Assembly: GCA_002410555.1 (NCBI GenBank)
Contig: DHSR01000006.1
Span: 1-13,314, forward strand
Direction of reading: 5' to 3'
Source of the DNA: Bacteroidales bacterium UBA5281
Lineage (GTDB): Bacteria; Bacteroidota; Bacteroidia; Bacteroidales; Lentimicrobiaceae
DNA: 13,314 bases
The position numbers and the translations under genes are program-made. Positions 8,401-13,314 of the stretch are shown here, piece after piece. The notes under the pieces were generated by a model. It did no database searches. It saw only the letters and a program-made list of their open reading frames with translations, and was not told the origin of the DNA. Each line of letters begins with the position of its first letter. The stretch's first letter is position 1.

Positions 8401-8844
8401 GATTTCCGAAAAATCAATGTCACGCACATCGGGATCGTCCAGCAGGTTGGTAGGCAAATCGGCTTTGGCCTTATCCACAGCATCTTTCACGCGCTGTTTG
8501 GCTTCGGGCACATCTACATTGGTATTGAACTCCACGGCTATGGATGAAAAGTCCTGCAATGAGTTGCTGGTAATCTTTTTAACACCGTTTATTCCCTTCA
8601 ATTGCTTTTCGATGGGGCGGGTTACCAGATTCTCCATATCCTCGGGCGAAGTGCCGGGATAAATGGTGTTTACCAGAATGGTTGGAATTATAATTTCCGG
8701 GAATTGTTCTTTGGGAATGCTGCGGTATGCTGTTATCCCCATAAGGGTGATAAAAATGGCCAGCACATAGATGCTGGTTTTATTGTCAATTGCCCAACTG
8801 GTGGCAAAAAATTCCTTTATTTTATGGTTTTTCATAGTTGGCAT
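5431..8844 (-). CDS. RND family efflux pump inner membrane permease, AcrB-like
   Basis: The 1137-residue protein is a proton-driven exporter of the AcrB superfamily that would form a trimer in the inner membrane. TM1 is about residues 23-42; the first periplasmic loop (43-340) has YPGTSPEDMENLVTRPIE. TM4 holds the proton-relay pair D411-D412 in GIVVDDAIVVIENIHR. The second periplasmic loop is about 620-935. TM10 has GGIVVRNGILIVEF, with Arg1011 near the place of the AcrB relay lysine; R1041 and T1048 match the other relay residues. Between TM6 and TM7 two further hydrophobic stretches (about 515-535 and 541-562) are inserted, making the protein about 90 residues longer than AcrB. The gene follows the adaptor gene by 15 bp. 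A second Met at codon 4 is an equally possible start. Substrates cannot be read from the sequence. Confidence 0.95.
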   Translation of the reverse strand: MPTMKNHKIKEFFATSWAIDNKTSIYVLAIFITLMGITAYRSIPKEQFPEIIIPTILVNTIYPGTSPEDMENLVTRPIEKQLKGINGVKKITSNSLQDFSSIAVEFNTNVDVPEAKQRVKDAVDKAKADLPTNLLDDPDVRDIDFSEIPIMYIQISGDYDLDQLKKYADIAQDKFEALSQITRVDIVGALEREIQINVDLYKAQAASVTFGDIERAVASENLTVSAGNITSGDMKRSIRVEGQFTNLDQMRNILIHTSSGAIVYLKDVADVDDTFKEQESFSRLNGENVITLNVVKKSGENLLEASDKIKDIINNELTGREFPSDVKTTISGDMSRYTRNTLEELNNTIIFGFILVTIVLMFFMGFTNAFFVAMAVPLSMFMAFMVMPTLGFSMNMIVMFGFIFALGIVVDDAIVVIENIHRVHQYQPDIVKASKQAAGEVFLPILSGTLTTLAPFFPLAFWPGIVGEFMFYIPVTLILTLFASLFVAYIINPVFAVSFMKHEYDTPDKKKQRKSIIKQLIIIVSLAVVSYLIHLASKTVWLLAAGNFLVFVAILIVFYHTLLKLYIKWWQTKGWPFFIGIYERQLRMVLKGRNPLYLLLIIIGLFFLTFVLVGIRSPQVVFFPENMPNNIYVMVRMPVGTDQKATDSVTRIVEQKVYGVLGRDNPIVESVITNVALGAGDQQDFSQAVSSEKGKVTINFVEYKYRGDQNTLDVLDRIRNEIKGIPGVEISTEKNRAGPPTGKPINIEITSENLPNLIHDANAFKKYLDSLQIPGIEELKSDFQDNKPEIEIKIDRERANQYGLSTGQIAGELRTAVLGKEISKYKVDEDEYPIQLRYSVDTRENVNNLINMKITYRDMTTGQLRQIPLSSVASIDYSYTYGGIKRLDLKRIITISSEVLTGYTANEIVPQIERLAADFPLSEGVQIKLTGEQVEQAETADFLAMAMMIAIGLIFFILITQFNSISKTIIILSEVVFSIIGVLLGIVIFNMTISVIMTGLGIVALGGIVVRNGILIVEFTDVLKERGLKTRDAILQAGLTRITPVILTATATILGLIPLAIGFNLNFASLFTQLDPQIHIGGDNVMFWGPLAWSIIFGLSFATFLTLVLVPALYLMVYEIKIKLKRRKSNKIAAARV

Positions 8845-8859
8845 AAATGTAAAAGGTCA

Positions 8860-9999
8860 TTAATCCTGGGTGCCATTCAACTTTATCAGTTGTCCTTCAA
8901 CAAGATTATTGTACCCAGTTGTAATGATTTTATCGCCCTTTTCCAGACCCGAAATTATTTCGGCCATACCGTTATAGGTGCGGCCTACTTCCACTATCTT
9001 GCGGCGGGCTATCAACCTGCCGTTTTCCTCTTTTGCTGTATAGATATATTTTCCACTTGATGATTCTTTAAGCAGTGATACAGGAATTACGAAAGTAGAA
9101 GGATTGGTATAGTCATTGATTTTGACCACCGCCAGCATATTGGCCCGGTATTCTATATCGCTGGGCCTTAGTTTTACTTCCGTTAAGAAGGTACGGTTCA
9201 CCGGATTGATGTATTTGCTGGTAAAATGGATTTTGGTTTCAATCTCTTTTTTGAAATCGGGGAAAAATACAATAACCTTATCTCCTTTTTTAACTCTTGA
9301 AGCATAGGTTTCTGAAATATCAGCCACCACCTTGGCCGAAGAAAAATTCACTACCCTCACTGCAGGCATTCCGGGTGAAGCCATCTGCCCGACTTTAAGA
9401 TTAACTTCTTCAACGGTACCATTAATGGGCGATTTAATTTTCGTCATCTCCAACTGATCGTTCAATGCAGCCAGGTTGGCCTCAAGACTTTCTTTGTTGT
9501 TTTTGGCGGTAAGGTATTGCACTTCGCTGCCAATCTCCTGATCCCACAATGCTTTTTGCTTGTTATACAGATTGGTGGCAAAATTCAACTGTGTCTTTAC
9601 ATTTTCAATCTGCTGTTGTAATACACTGTTGTCTGTGAGGGCCATAACCTCTCCTTTTTTCACTGCATCGCCTTCTTTCACCAGCACTGCGGTGATCAAA
9701 CCCGGAGTTTGCGCCGAAACGGCAATGTTGTCCTCGCCGTCCACTTTGCCTTGCACCTCAATGTAATGGTCAAATGACGATTTTTCGGCTTCGGTTATGG
9801 CAACGGTAGTCATTTTTTTATTTGCCAGGCTGTCACTGCCACCCAACTCTTGCTCAAGTGATTGTATTTGCATGTTTAATTCGTCTCTTTGCTTTTTCAG
9901 ATCTGCAAGCTGTGCTTTCTTATCAGCAGGTTTGTTACAGGCCACCGCAAAAAGCACCACGGCTGTCAGTATCAGTGATTTTTTTATTAAAGTCTTCAT
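8860..9999 (-). CDS. HlyD/AcrA-type periplasmic adaptor lipoprotein of the RND pump
   Basis: The 379-residue protein begins with a lipoprotein signal peptide (LTAVVLFAVAC, Cys21), so it is probably lipid-anchored. A short heptad-rich coiled coil (about 28-53) precedes the main fold. The first lipoyl half is about 92-125 (VSAQTPGLITAVLVKEGDAV), followed by an alpha-hairpin of about 126-185 that should dock on the outer membrane channel. The second lipoyl half follows at about 186-220 (IKSPINGTVEEVNLKVGQ), then the beta-barrel and the membrane-proximal domain ending GLEKGDKIITTGYNNLVEGQ. This order is that of RND adaptors. It sits 20 bp after the channel gene and 15 bp before the pump gene, so the three are surely co-transcribed. 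The extra N-terminal coiled coil is the only departure from the AcrA plan. Confidence 0.94.
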   Translation of the reverse strand: MKTLIKKSLILTAVVLFAVACNKPADKKAQLADLKKQRDELNMQIQSLEQELGGSDSLANKKMTTVAITEAEKSSFDHYIEVQGKVDGEDNIAVSAQTPGLITAVLVKEGDAVKKGEVMALTDNSVLQQQIENVKTQLNFATNLYNKQKALWDQEIGSEVQYLTAKNNKESLEANLAALNDQLEMTKIKSPINGTVEEVNLKVGQMASPGMPAVRVVNFSSAKVVADISETYASRVKKGDKVIVFFPDFKKEIETKIHFTSKYINPVNRTFLTEVKLRPSDIEYRANMLAVVKINDYTNPSTFVIPVSLLKESSSGKYIYTAKEENGRLIARRKIVEVGRTYNGMAEIISGLEKGDKIITTGYNNLVEGQLIKLNGTQD

Positions 10000-10019
10000 T
10001 GCGTGATTTTTTCGGATGC

Positions 10020-11423
10020 TTAAAGGTTATTGGTTAATTTGTCCAGCTTGTTTTTAGCTGTAATCAGTGTATAATTGGCATTGTAATAATTGCCCAGTGC
10101 AGTCAGATATTGATTTTGTGCATTGGTCAGGTCAAGGCTCGATGAAATACCTTCTTTGTATTTGATCAGGGTTTTGTCATAAATACGTTGGGTAAGTTCA
10201 ATGTTTTTCTGATTGTTCAGCCAGGCTTCCCAGGCAGTGGTTAGCTCATTCATTGCCGTTTCGTATTCCAGTTGCAATCCACTGGCCACATTGGCTTTAT
10301 TGTTGACTACTTTTTCCAGTTCCAGCTTGCGTTGCTGCACTTTAGAGTTTCGTTGACCGCTGGTGAACAGCGGGAAGTTCAGCGAAAGGGCAATCAAATC
10401 TTTGGGTGCAAAATCAAATTCGGGTTGGTTTACCTTTTCGGTATGCTGATAAATGGCAGCCAGGGTGGGCAAATAGGTACTCTTTTCCCGTTTAAGACTG
10501 TAGGTGCTCAGTTTTTCCTGGGTTTCCATCATTTGATAATTGATGTTTTGACTTACATTAAACTGGTTTGCCACCAATGTTTCAATGGTCACCTCTCCGG
10601 TTATACTTTCGAGGCTGTCGGTGAGTACAATGGTATTTTCATAGGGCATACCCATCTGGAATTTCAACAAATCGCGGGTGGCCTCTACCTGACGTTGCAT
10701 GGAGTTGAGTGAGTTGGTCAGGTTCAGTGAGTTGAGTTCCATCTGGTCCACATCGGTATTTTCGATAAAACCCTGTTCATACATAGCCTGCATCTCTTCA
10801 AGTGTGGAGTTCACATTATTGAGCGACTGAGCCAGGGTATTGCGCGATTGCTCCAATACCAATGCAAGGCTGTATGTGTTGGCTACCGATTCGCGAATAT
10901 CCAGGTCTGTTTTTGTTTTTGCCTGGTCTGAAAGCAGATAATATACTTTAGAAGCCTGCACCCCAACCAGGTATTCGCCACTGAAAATCAGTTGTGAAAG
11001 GGTGAAATCAAAAACCAGATTATCCTTCACTCCGAGTTGAATGGGCTGACCAGCCCGAAAACCCATGTAAACATTTTCATTGATAATATCGCTGGCCGTT
11101 ATCACAGTTCCCGGAGCCAGGTCGGTAGCCAGATAAGTGGTTCCTCCCAGACTGAGTTCGGGCACCTTGAACAGGTGCTGGTAATTGGCTTTAGCAGTGA
11201 TCTGTGGCAAACCAATGGAGAGGGTTTCCCAGATTTTCTTTTTGGCCAGTTCCAGGTCAATGAGCGAATTTTTTGCGCTGGTATTGTTCTCCAAAGCATA
11301 TTCCTGAGCCTGTTTCAGGCTGAGGGCTATGGGTGAGGATTGCTTTTCCTGGGCATGAAGCAGCATGCTAAAGCAAAAAGCAGGAATGAACAGTAGTAAG
11401 AATTTGATACAGGATAATTTCAT
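10020..11423 (-). CDS. TolC-family outer membrane efflux channel
   Basis: The 467-residue protein has a signal peptide (about 1-24, LLLFIPAFCFSMLLHAQ) and two outer-membrane-efflux repeats. The first starts with LSLKQAQEYALENN at about 33, the second near residue 260 after MGMPYENTIVL. Long Gln-, Asn- and Leu-rich helices typical of TolC follow, such as LELEKVVNNKANVASG and the closing NAQNQYLTALGNYYNANYTL. The family forms a trimeric channel through the outer membrane and a tunnel into the periplasm. The gene stands 7 bp after the TetR gene and 20 bp before the adaptor gene, so it is the second gene of the operon. Complete, with no odd features. Confidence 0.94.
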   Translation of the reverse strand: MKLSCIKFLLLFIPAFCFSMLLHAQEKQSSPIALSLKQAQEYALENNTSAKNSLIDLELAKKKIWETLSIGLPQITAKANYQHLFKVPELSLGGTTYLATDLAPGTVITASDIINENVYMGFRAGQPIQLGVKDNLVFDFTLSQLIFSGEYLVGVQASKVYYLLSDQAKTKTDLDIRESVANTYSLALVLEQSRNTLAQSLNNVNSTLEEMQAMYEQGFIENTDVDQMELNSLNLTNSLNSMQRQVEATRDLLKFQMGMPYENTIVLTDSLESITGEVTIETLVANQFNVSQNINYQMMETQEKLSTYSLKREKSTYLPTLAAIYQHTEKVNQPEFDFAPKDLIALSLNFPLFTSGQRNSKVQQRKLELEKVVNNKANVASGLQLEYETAMNELTTAWEAWLNNQKNIELTQRIYDKTLIKYKEGISSSLDLTNAQNQYLTALGNYYNANYTLITAKNKLDKLTNNL

Positions 11424-11430
11424 TGGATGG

Positions 11431-12042
11431 TTAAGAAGTTGATTTGTTTAACATATTTTCAAAATAGGCCAGTCCTTTGGCATTGGCTATGCCCCTAATG
11501 TGATTTTCAAACATCACTTTAAATATCTCCTGCTGTGAAAACTTCATCGAGGAGAGAAATTCCGGATCATGAACTCCTAATAATTTCTCCACATAAAGTT
11601 TGGCTATAAGTTCTACATCAATCTCTGCCCGGTAAATGCCTTCATGTATTCCCTGCAGCATGTTCTCACGAATTTTCTCATATACATGCTCCTTCTTTCT
11701 GGATACAAACGCCCGGTGTTGCTCAGGATAATATTTTTGAAGGTCGAACAACATCACCGGATTGGAGCTGGATATTTCCTCACTCACCGCTTCACTCACG
11801 TGTATCAATACATCAATGGCATTCATGCTGCCGTTTATCTCATCAATACAGGCACTGCTATGCTGGAAATAAAAATCAAGTACTTTCTCTACCAACTCTG
11901 TTTTATTTTCCACATACTGGTATAATGTCTTTTTTGACATACCCAATTGAGAAGCAATTTCGTCCATCGAAATACTCCTCACCCCAAACTTTCTGAAAAG
12001 AGAACTGGCCGTGTTGAGTATTGATGTGAGTTTACTGTCCAT
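11431..12042 (-). CDS. TetR/AcrR family transcriptional regulator
   Basis: The 203-residue protein has a TetR-type N-terminal DNA-binding domain: helix 1 with ILNTASSLFRKFGVRSISM, then the helix-turn-helix MDEIASQLGMSKKTLYQYV (about 26-44) and ENKTELVEKVL. The remaining 140 residues are helical and variable, as expected for the ligand-binding and dimer domain. It is the first gene of the efflux operon, overlapping nothing and only 7 bp before the channel gene, so it would regulate itself together with the pump. An inverted repeat 20 bases before its start is the likely operator. Whether it represses, and which ligand it senses, cannot be told from sequence. Confidence 0.94.
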   Translation of the reverse strand: MDSKLTSILNTASSLFRKFGVRSISMDEIASQLGMSKKTLYQYVENKTELVEKVLDFYFQHSSACIDEINGSMNAIDVLIHVSEAVSEEISSSNPVMLFDLQKYYPEQHRAFVSRKKEHVYEKIRENMLQGIHEGIYRAEIDVELIAKLYVEKLLGVHDPEFLSSMKFSQQEIFKVMFENHIRGIANAKGLAYFENMLNKSTS

Positions 12043-12061
12043 ATGGCAAAGATTATTTTTT

Positions 12062-12089
12062 GGAAACTTTGGAACCTATAAACGTTTCC
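12062..12089. promoter_or_regulatory. candidate operator for the TetR regulator
   Basis: GGAAAC at 12062-12067 and GTTTCC at 12084-12089 form an inverted repeat with a 16-bp spacer. Two of the next three inner pairs also match. The 28-bp span lies 20 to 47 bases upstream of the TetR start codon, the usual place and size for a TetR/AcrR operator. Confidence 0.5.
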
Positions 12090-12162
12090 GAAGTTTAATT
12101 GTTCAGCGGAACAGGCTGTTTTTTCCCGAAGAAGTTCTGGGTTAATCAGACATGATTGGTGG

Positions 12163-12204
12163 TTAGAAATTCAATCCGAAGCGGAGTTCTCCGATGGTAA
12201 ATCT
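12163..12204 (-). pseudogene. possible C-terminal fragment of an outer membrane protein
   Basis: The minus strand reads RFTIGELRFGLNF followed by TAA. Alternating residues with a closing Phe resemble the last beta-strand of Bacteroidota outer membrane proteins. Upstream, the frame runs into repeats and then a stop near 12261. Thirteen residues are too few for certainty. Confidence 0.3.
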
Positions 12205-12240
12205 GCAATCTGTTGATTTGTGGATTTGTTGAGGTGTTGA
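12200..12240. repeat. short degenerate repeat, AATCTGY and GATTTGTKG units
   Basis: AATCTGC and AATCTGT stand in tandem (12200-12213), followed by GATTTGTGGATTTGTTGAGG. The same succession, RATCTGT units then GGGTTTGTTGATT, recurs at 12291-12338, so the two blocks look like diverged copies. Confidence 0.6.
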
Positions 12241-12254
12241 GCCTTTGAAACATA

Positions 12255-12289
12255 ATTCGCGTTAATTTGCGTAATTCGCGGTTAATTGG
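12255..12289. repeat. imperfect tandem repeat of AATTCGCGTT units
   Basis: The units AATTCGCGTT, AATTTGCGT, AATTCGCGGTT and AATTGG follow one another without gaps. The unit length varies between 9 and 11 bp. The block lies between the two AATCTGT-type blocks. Confidence 0.65.
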
Positions 12290-12290
12290 T

Positions 12291-12325
12291 GATCTGTAAT
12301 CTGTGATCTGTGATCTGTAATCTGT
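12291..12325. repeat. five tandem copies of the heptamer RATCTGT
   Basis: GATCTGT, AATCTGT, GATCTGT, GATCTGT and AATCTGT are contiguous, differing only in the first base. Seven is not a multiple of three, and no gene frame uses it. It could vary in copy number by replication slippage. Confidence 0.85.
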
Positions 12326-12435
12326 GGGTTTGTTGATTACTTCACCGTTCTGCCATCGAAAAAGCTATTGCAGCAGAAATTGCACCAGGCTGTTAAATAC
12401 GCCAAAAGCCGCATGTCGGAAATAAACCAAAACAA

Positions 12436-12447
12436 TACACATGTGTA
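12436..12447. promoter_or_regulatory. perfect 12-bp palindrome upstream of the small secreted-protein gene
   Basis: TACACATGTGTA is fully self-complementary and ends 38 bases before the start codon at 12486. A regulator site is possible but only symmetry and position support it. Confidence 0.25.
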
Positions 12448-12485
12448 ATCAGCGCAAAGATTGGAAACATAACAATTAATCTGAA

Positions 12486-12797
12486 ATGAAATATTTAATT
12501 TTTACATTTGCTTTATTGCTTTTTGAACATAGTTCAATGGCTCAGACCAACCACTTCCCGAAGGGAGCTTATATGAGTTTTGAGGAAATTATTAACAAGT
12601 CTCCTTCAAAGCAACTTGATTTGGAAATTGAAAAAAGGTCAATAGGCGATATCAGAATGAGTGGCGGAAATGACTTCAAAATAACGTCAAAAGATAAAAA
12701 TATTCCCACAAAAACCTTGAAAAGAGAGCTTTGGGCTTATTCCTTTGGGGATACTCTGTTTTTGAATGGAATTAATTTTGCATTTCAGCCTTGGTAA
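12486..12797 (+). CDS. small secreted protein, probably truncated at the C-terminus
   Basis: The 103-residue product starts with a signal peptide (KYLIFTFALLLFEHSSMAQ), with cleavage likely after Gln20. The mature part has NHFPKGAYMSFEEIINKSPS, a charged middle with GDIRMSGGNDFKI, then LWAYSFGDTLFLNGINF, and stops at FQPW. From memory this resembles the first half of secreted Bacteroidota proteins of about 180-200 residues that carry KG-Y-SF-E and WAY-DG-LYLN motifs; I cannot give a family name with confidence. If so, the second half is missing here. A hydrophobic reading frame starting within the last codons (12776-12883) does not restore it in an obvious way. The start is firm because of the signal peptide. 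Function unknown. Confidence 0.65.
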   Translation: MKYLIFTFALLLFEHSSMAQTNHFPKGAYMSFEEIINKSPSKQLDLEIEKRSIGDIRMSGGNDFKITSKDKNIPTKTLKRELWAYSFGDTLFLNGINFAFQPW

Positions 12798-12883
12798 CCG
12801 CTGCATTAATTGCCGGAGCGATAGTGGCTTTTCTAATCTTGAATGAACATGTTGCTTTTTGGAACTACTTCAAAAAAGGCTAA
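12776..12883 (+). pseudogene. possible fragment with one membrane segment, overlapping the end of the secreted-protein gene
   Basis: In another frame an open stretch of 35 codons reads ISALVTAALIAGAIVAFLIL, then NEHVAFWNYFKKG and stop. It looks like one transmembrane helix with a positively charged tail, as at the end of a membrane protein. There is no ATG, and the frame opens at a stop only seven codons before the first gene's own stop. It may be debris from a deletion that joined two genes, or chance. Confidence 0.25.
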
Positions 12884-12972
12884 AATTTGGGTTTTTCTAG
12901 CTGCCTTAGTTGTAGTGAAACCTGTTTAGTTTCTTAAACCATACTATTCAAACACTATCAGCAGGTTTAATA

Positions 12973-13314
12973 TTATTTATCCTTGTTCAGATAATAATCC
13001 ACAATTCTCTGGATTTCCTGATCCTCGGCCAACTCCAGCAAAGCCCTGTTTATATCATAAATAAGCGTGGTATTTAATGGAAATGCGAAGCCATATCCTT
13101 GTTTATAGTACTCTGCATTGGTAATATACAAATTTTCGTTGTGTTTCTTGAGGAAGTACAACAATTGTGGCCGATCATAAACCACTGCATCAACCTCTTT
13201 GTTTTTTAAATGGGTAATTGCTTCGTTTAAGGTACTGGTTGTAACTGTTTTAATGTTACCTAAATTAAGCGATTCATCGTTTAAGTTGCCCCTATCGTAG
13301 CGCTTGTTTAAAAT
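12973..13314 (-). CDS. periplasmic substrate-binding domain protein, C-terminal part, cut by the window edge
   Basis: The frame is open from the right edge to the stop at 12973, giving the last 113 residues. The sequence has the second lobe and the return of a type II periplasmic binding fold of the SBP_bac_3 kind: NIKTVTTSTLNEAITHLKNK, KEVDAVVYDRPQLLYFLKKH, then YGFAFPLNTTLIYDINRALL and a final helix EIQRIVDYYLNKDK. Such domains bind amino acids or similar small molecules, either as ABC-transporter receptors or joined to a glutamate-receptor-like ion channel. The VDAVVYD and YGFAFPLN signatures occur in both. The N-terminal side is outside the window, so the two cannot be told apart. The GTG at 13185 is an internal valine, not the start. 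It converges with the gene at 12486. Confidence 0.85.
   Translation of the reverse strand: MLNKRYDRGNLNDESLNLGNIKTVTTSTLNEAITHLKNKEVDAVVYDRPQLLYFLKKHNENLYITNAEYYKQGYGFAFPLNTTLIYDINRALLELAEDQEIQRIVDYYLNKDK

Larger units (their letters stand above)
12043..12485. other. 443-bp stretch with no intact gene
   Basis: This divergent spacer separates the efflux operon (minus) from the small secreted-protein gene (plus). It contains the candidate TetR operator, a possible outer membrane protein tail fragment at 12163-12204, short tandem repeat arrays at 12200-12340, and a 12-bp palindrome at 12436-12447. I see no tRNA, riboswitch or convincing -7/-33 pair for either side. Confidence 0.7.

Noticed and set aside
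12200..12340. CRISPR array
   Set aside because: The repeats are 7-11 bp and directly joined, with no spacers of uniform size and no cas genes.
12843..12929. Small plus-strand frame starting MNMLLFGTTSKK with a hydrophobic end
   Set aside because: 28 codons, no start signal, no neighbour logic, and it overlaps the other fragment; no support as a gene.
12918..12968. AAACCTG...CAGGTTT inverted repeat as a shared terminator between the converging genes
   Set aside because: The 7-bp arms are 37 bases apart and no T-run follows; chance is likely.

Overview
The window looks like chromosomal DNA of a member of the Bacteroidota. The evidence is a GLPGLI-family secreted protein next to a carboxypeptidase-regulatory/plug/beta-barrel outer membrane protein, a UPF0175 protein, AT-rich spacers with TAnnTTTG-type -7 boxes, starts without Shine-Dalgarno sequences, and an RND efflux operon in the order TetR, TolC, HlyD, AcrB. 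I cannot name the genus. All identifications come from reading motifs; no database search was run.

Layout, left to right; almost everything lies on the minus strand. At 117-374 is a UPF0175 (antitoxin-like) gene with no recognisable toxin partner in view. At 491-3124 is a TonB-receptor-like outer membrane protein. Immediately 5' of it in the transcription direction is an array of GLPGLI genes: a frameshifted copy (3143-3978), an intact copy (4165-5004) and a truncated 3' remnant (5191-5366). They are separated by two near-identical 186-bp spacers. Each spacer carries a candidate promoter, a palindrome and what looks like a decayed copy of the start of the outer membrane protein gene. A rho-independent terminator (5374-5405) divides this array from a tight four-gene tripartite efflux operon (5431-12042), read as TetR, outer membrane factor, lipoprotein adaptor, RND pump, with gaps of 7, 20 and 15 bp. 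An imperfect inverted repeat upstream of the TetR gene is a candidate operator for self-regulation of the whole operon.

The stretch 12043-12485 has no intact gene. It holds the candidate operator, a possible fragment of an outer membrane protein C-terminus, arrays of 7-bp and 9-11-bp imperfect tandem repeats, and a 12-bp palindrome. To its right are a short, probably truncated secreted protein on the plus strand (12486-12797) and the C-terminal end of a periplasmic substrate-binding domain protein on the minus strand (12973 to the edge).

The efflux operon is an ordinary, intact system: the pump takes substrate from the inner membrane and periplasm, the lipoprotein adaptor bridges the periplasm, the TolC-type channel crosses the outer membrane, and the TetR protein controls expression. 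I see no clear sign of a wholly new system. The most interesting region is the GLPGLI array, where paralogues differ much more in their mature parts than in the spacers and signal peptides between them.
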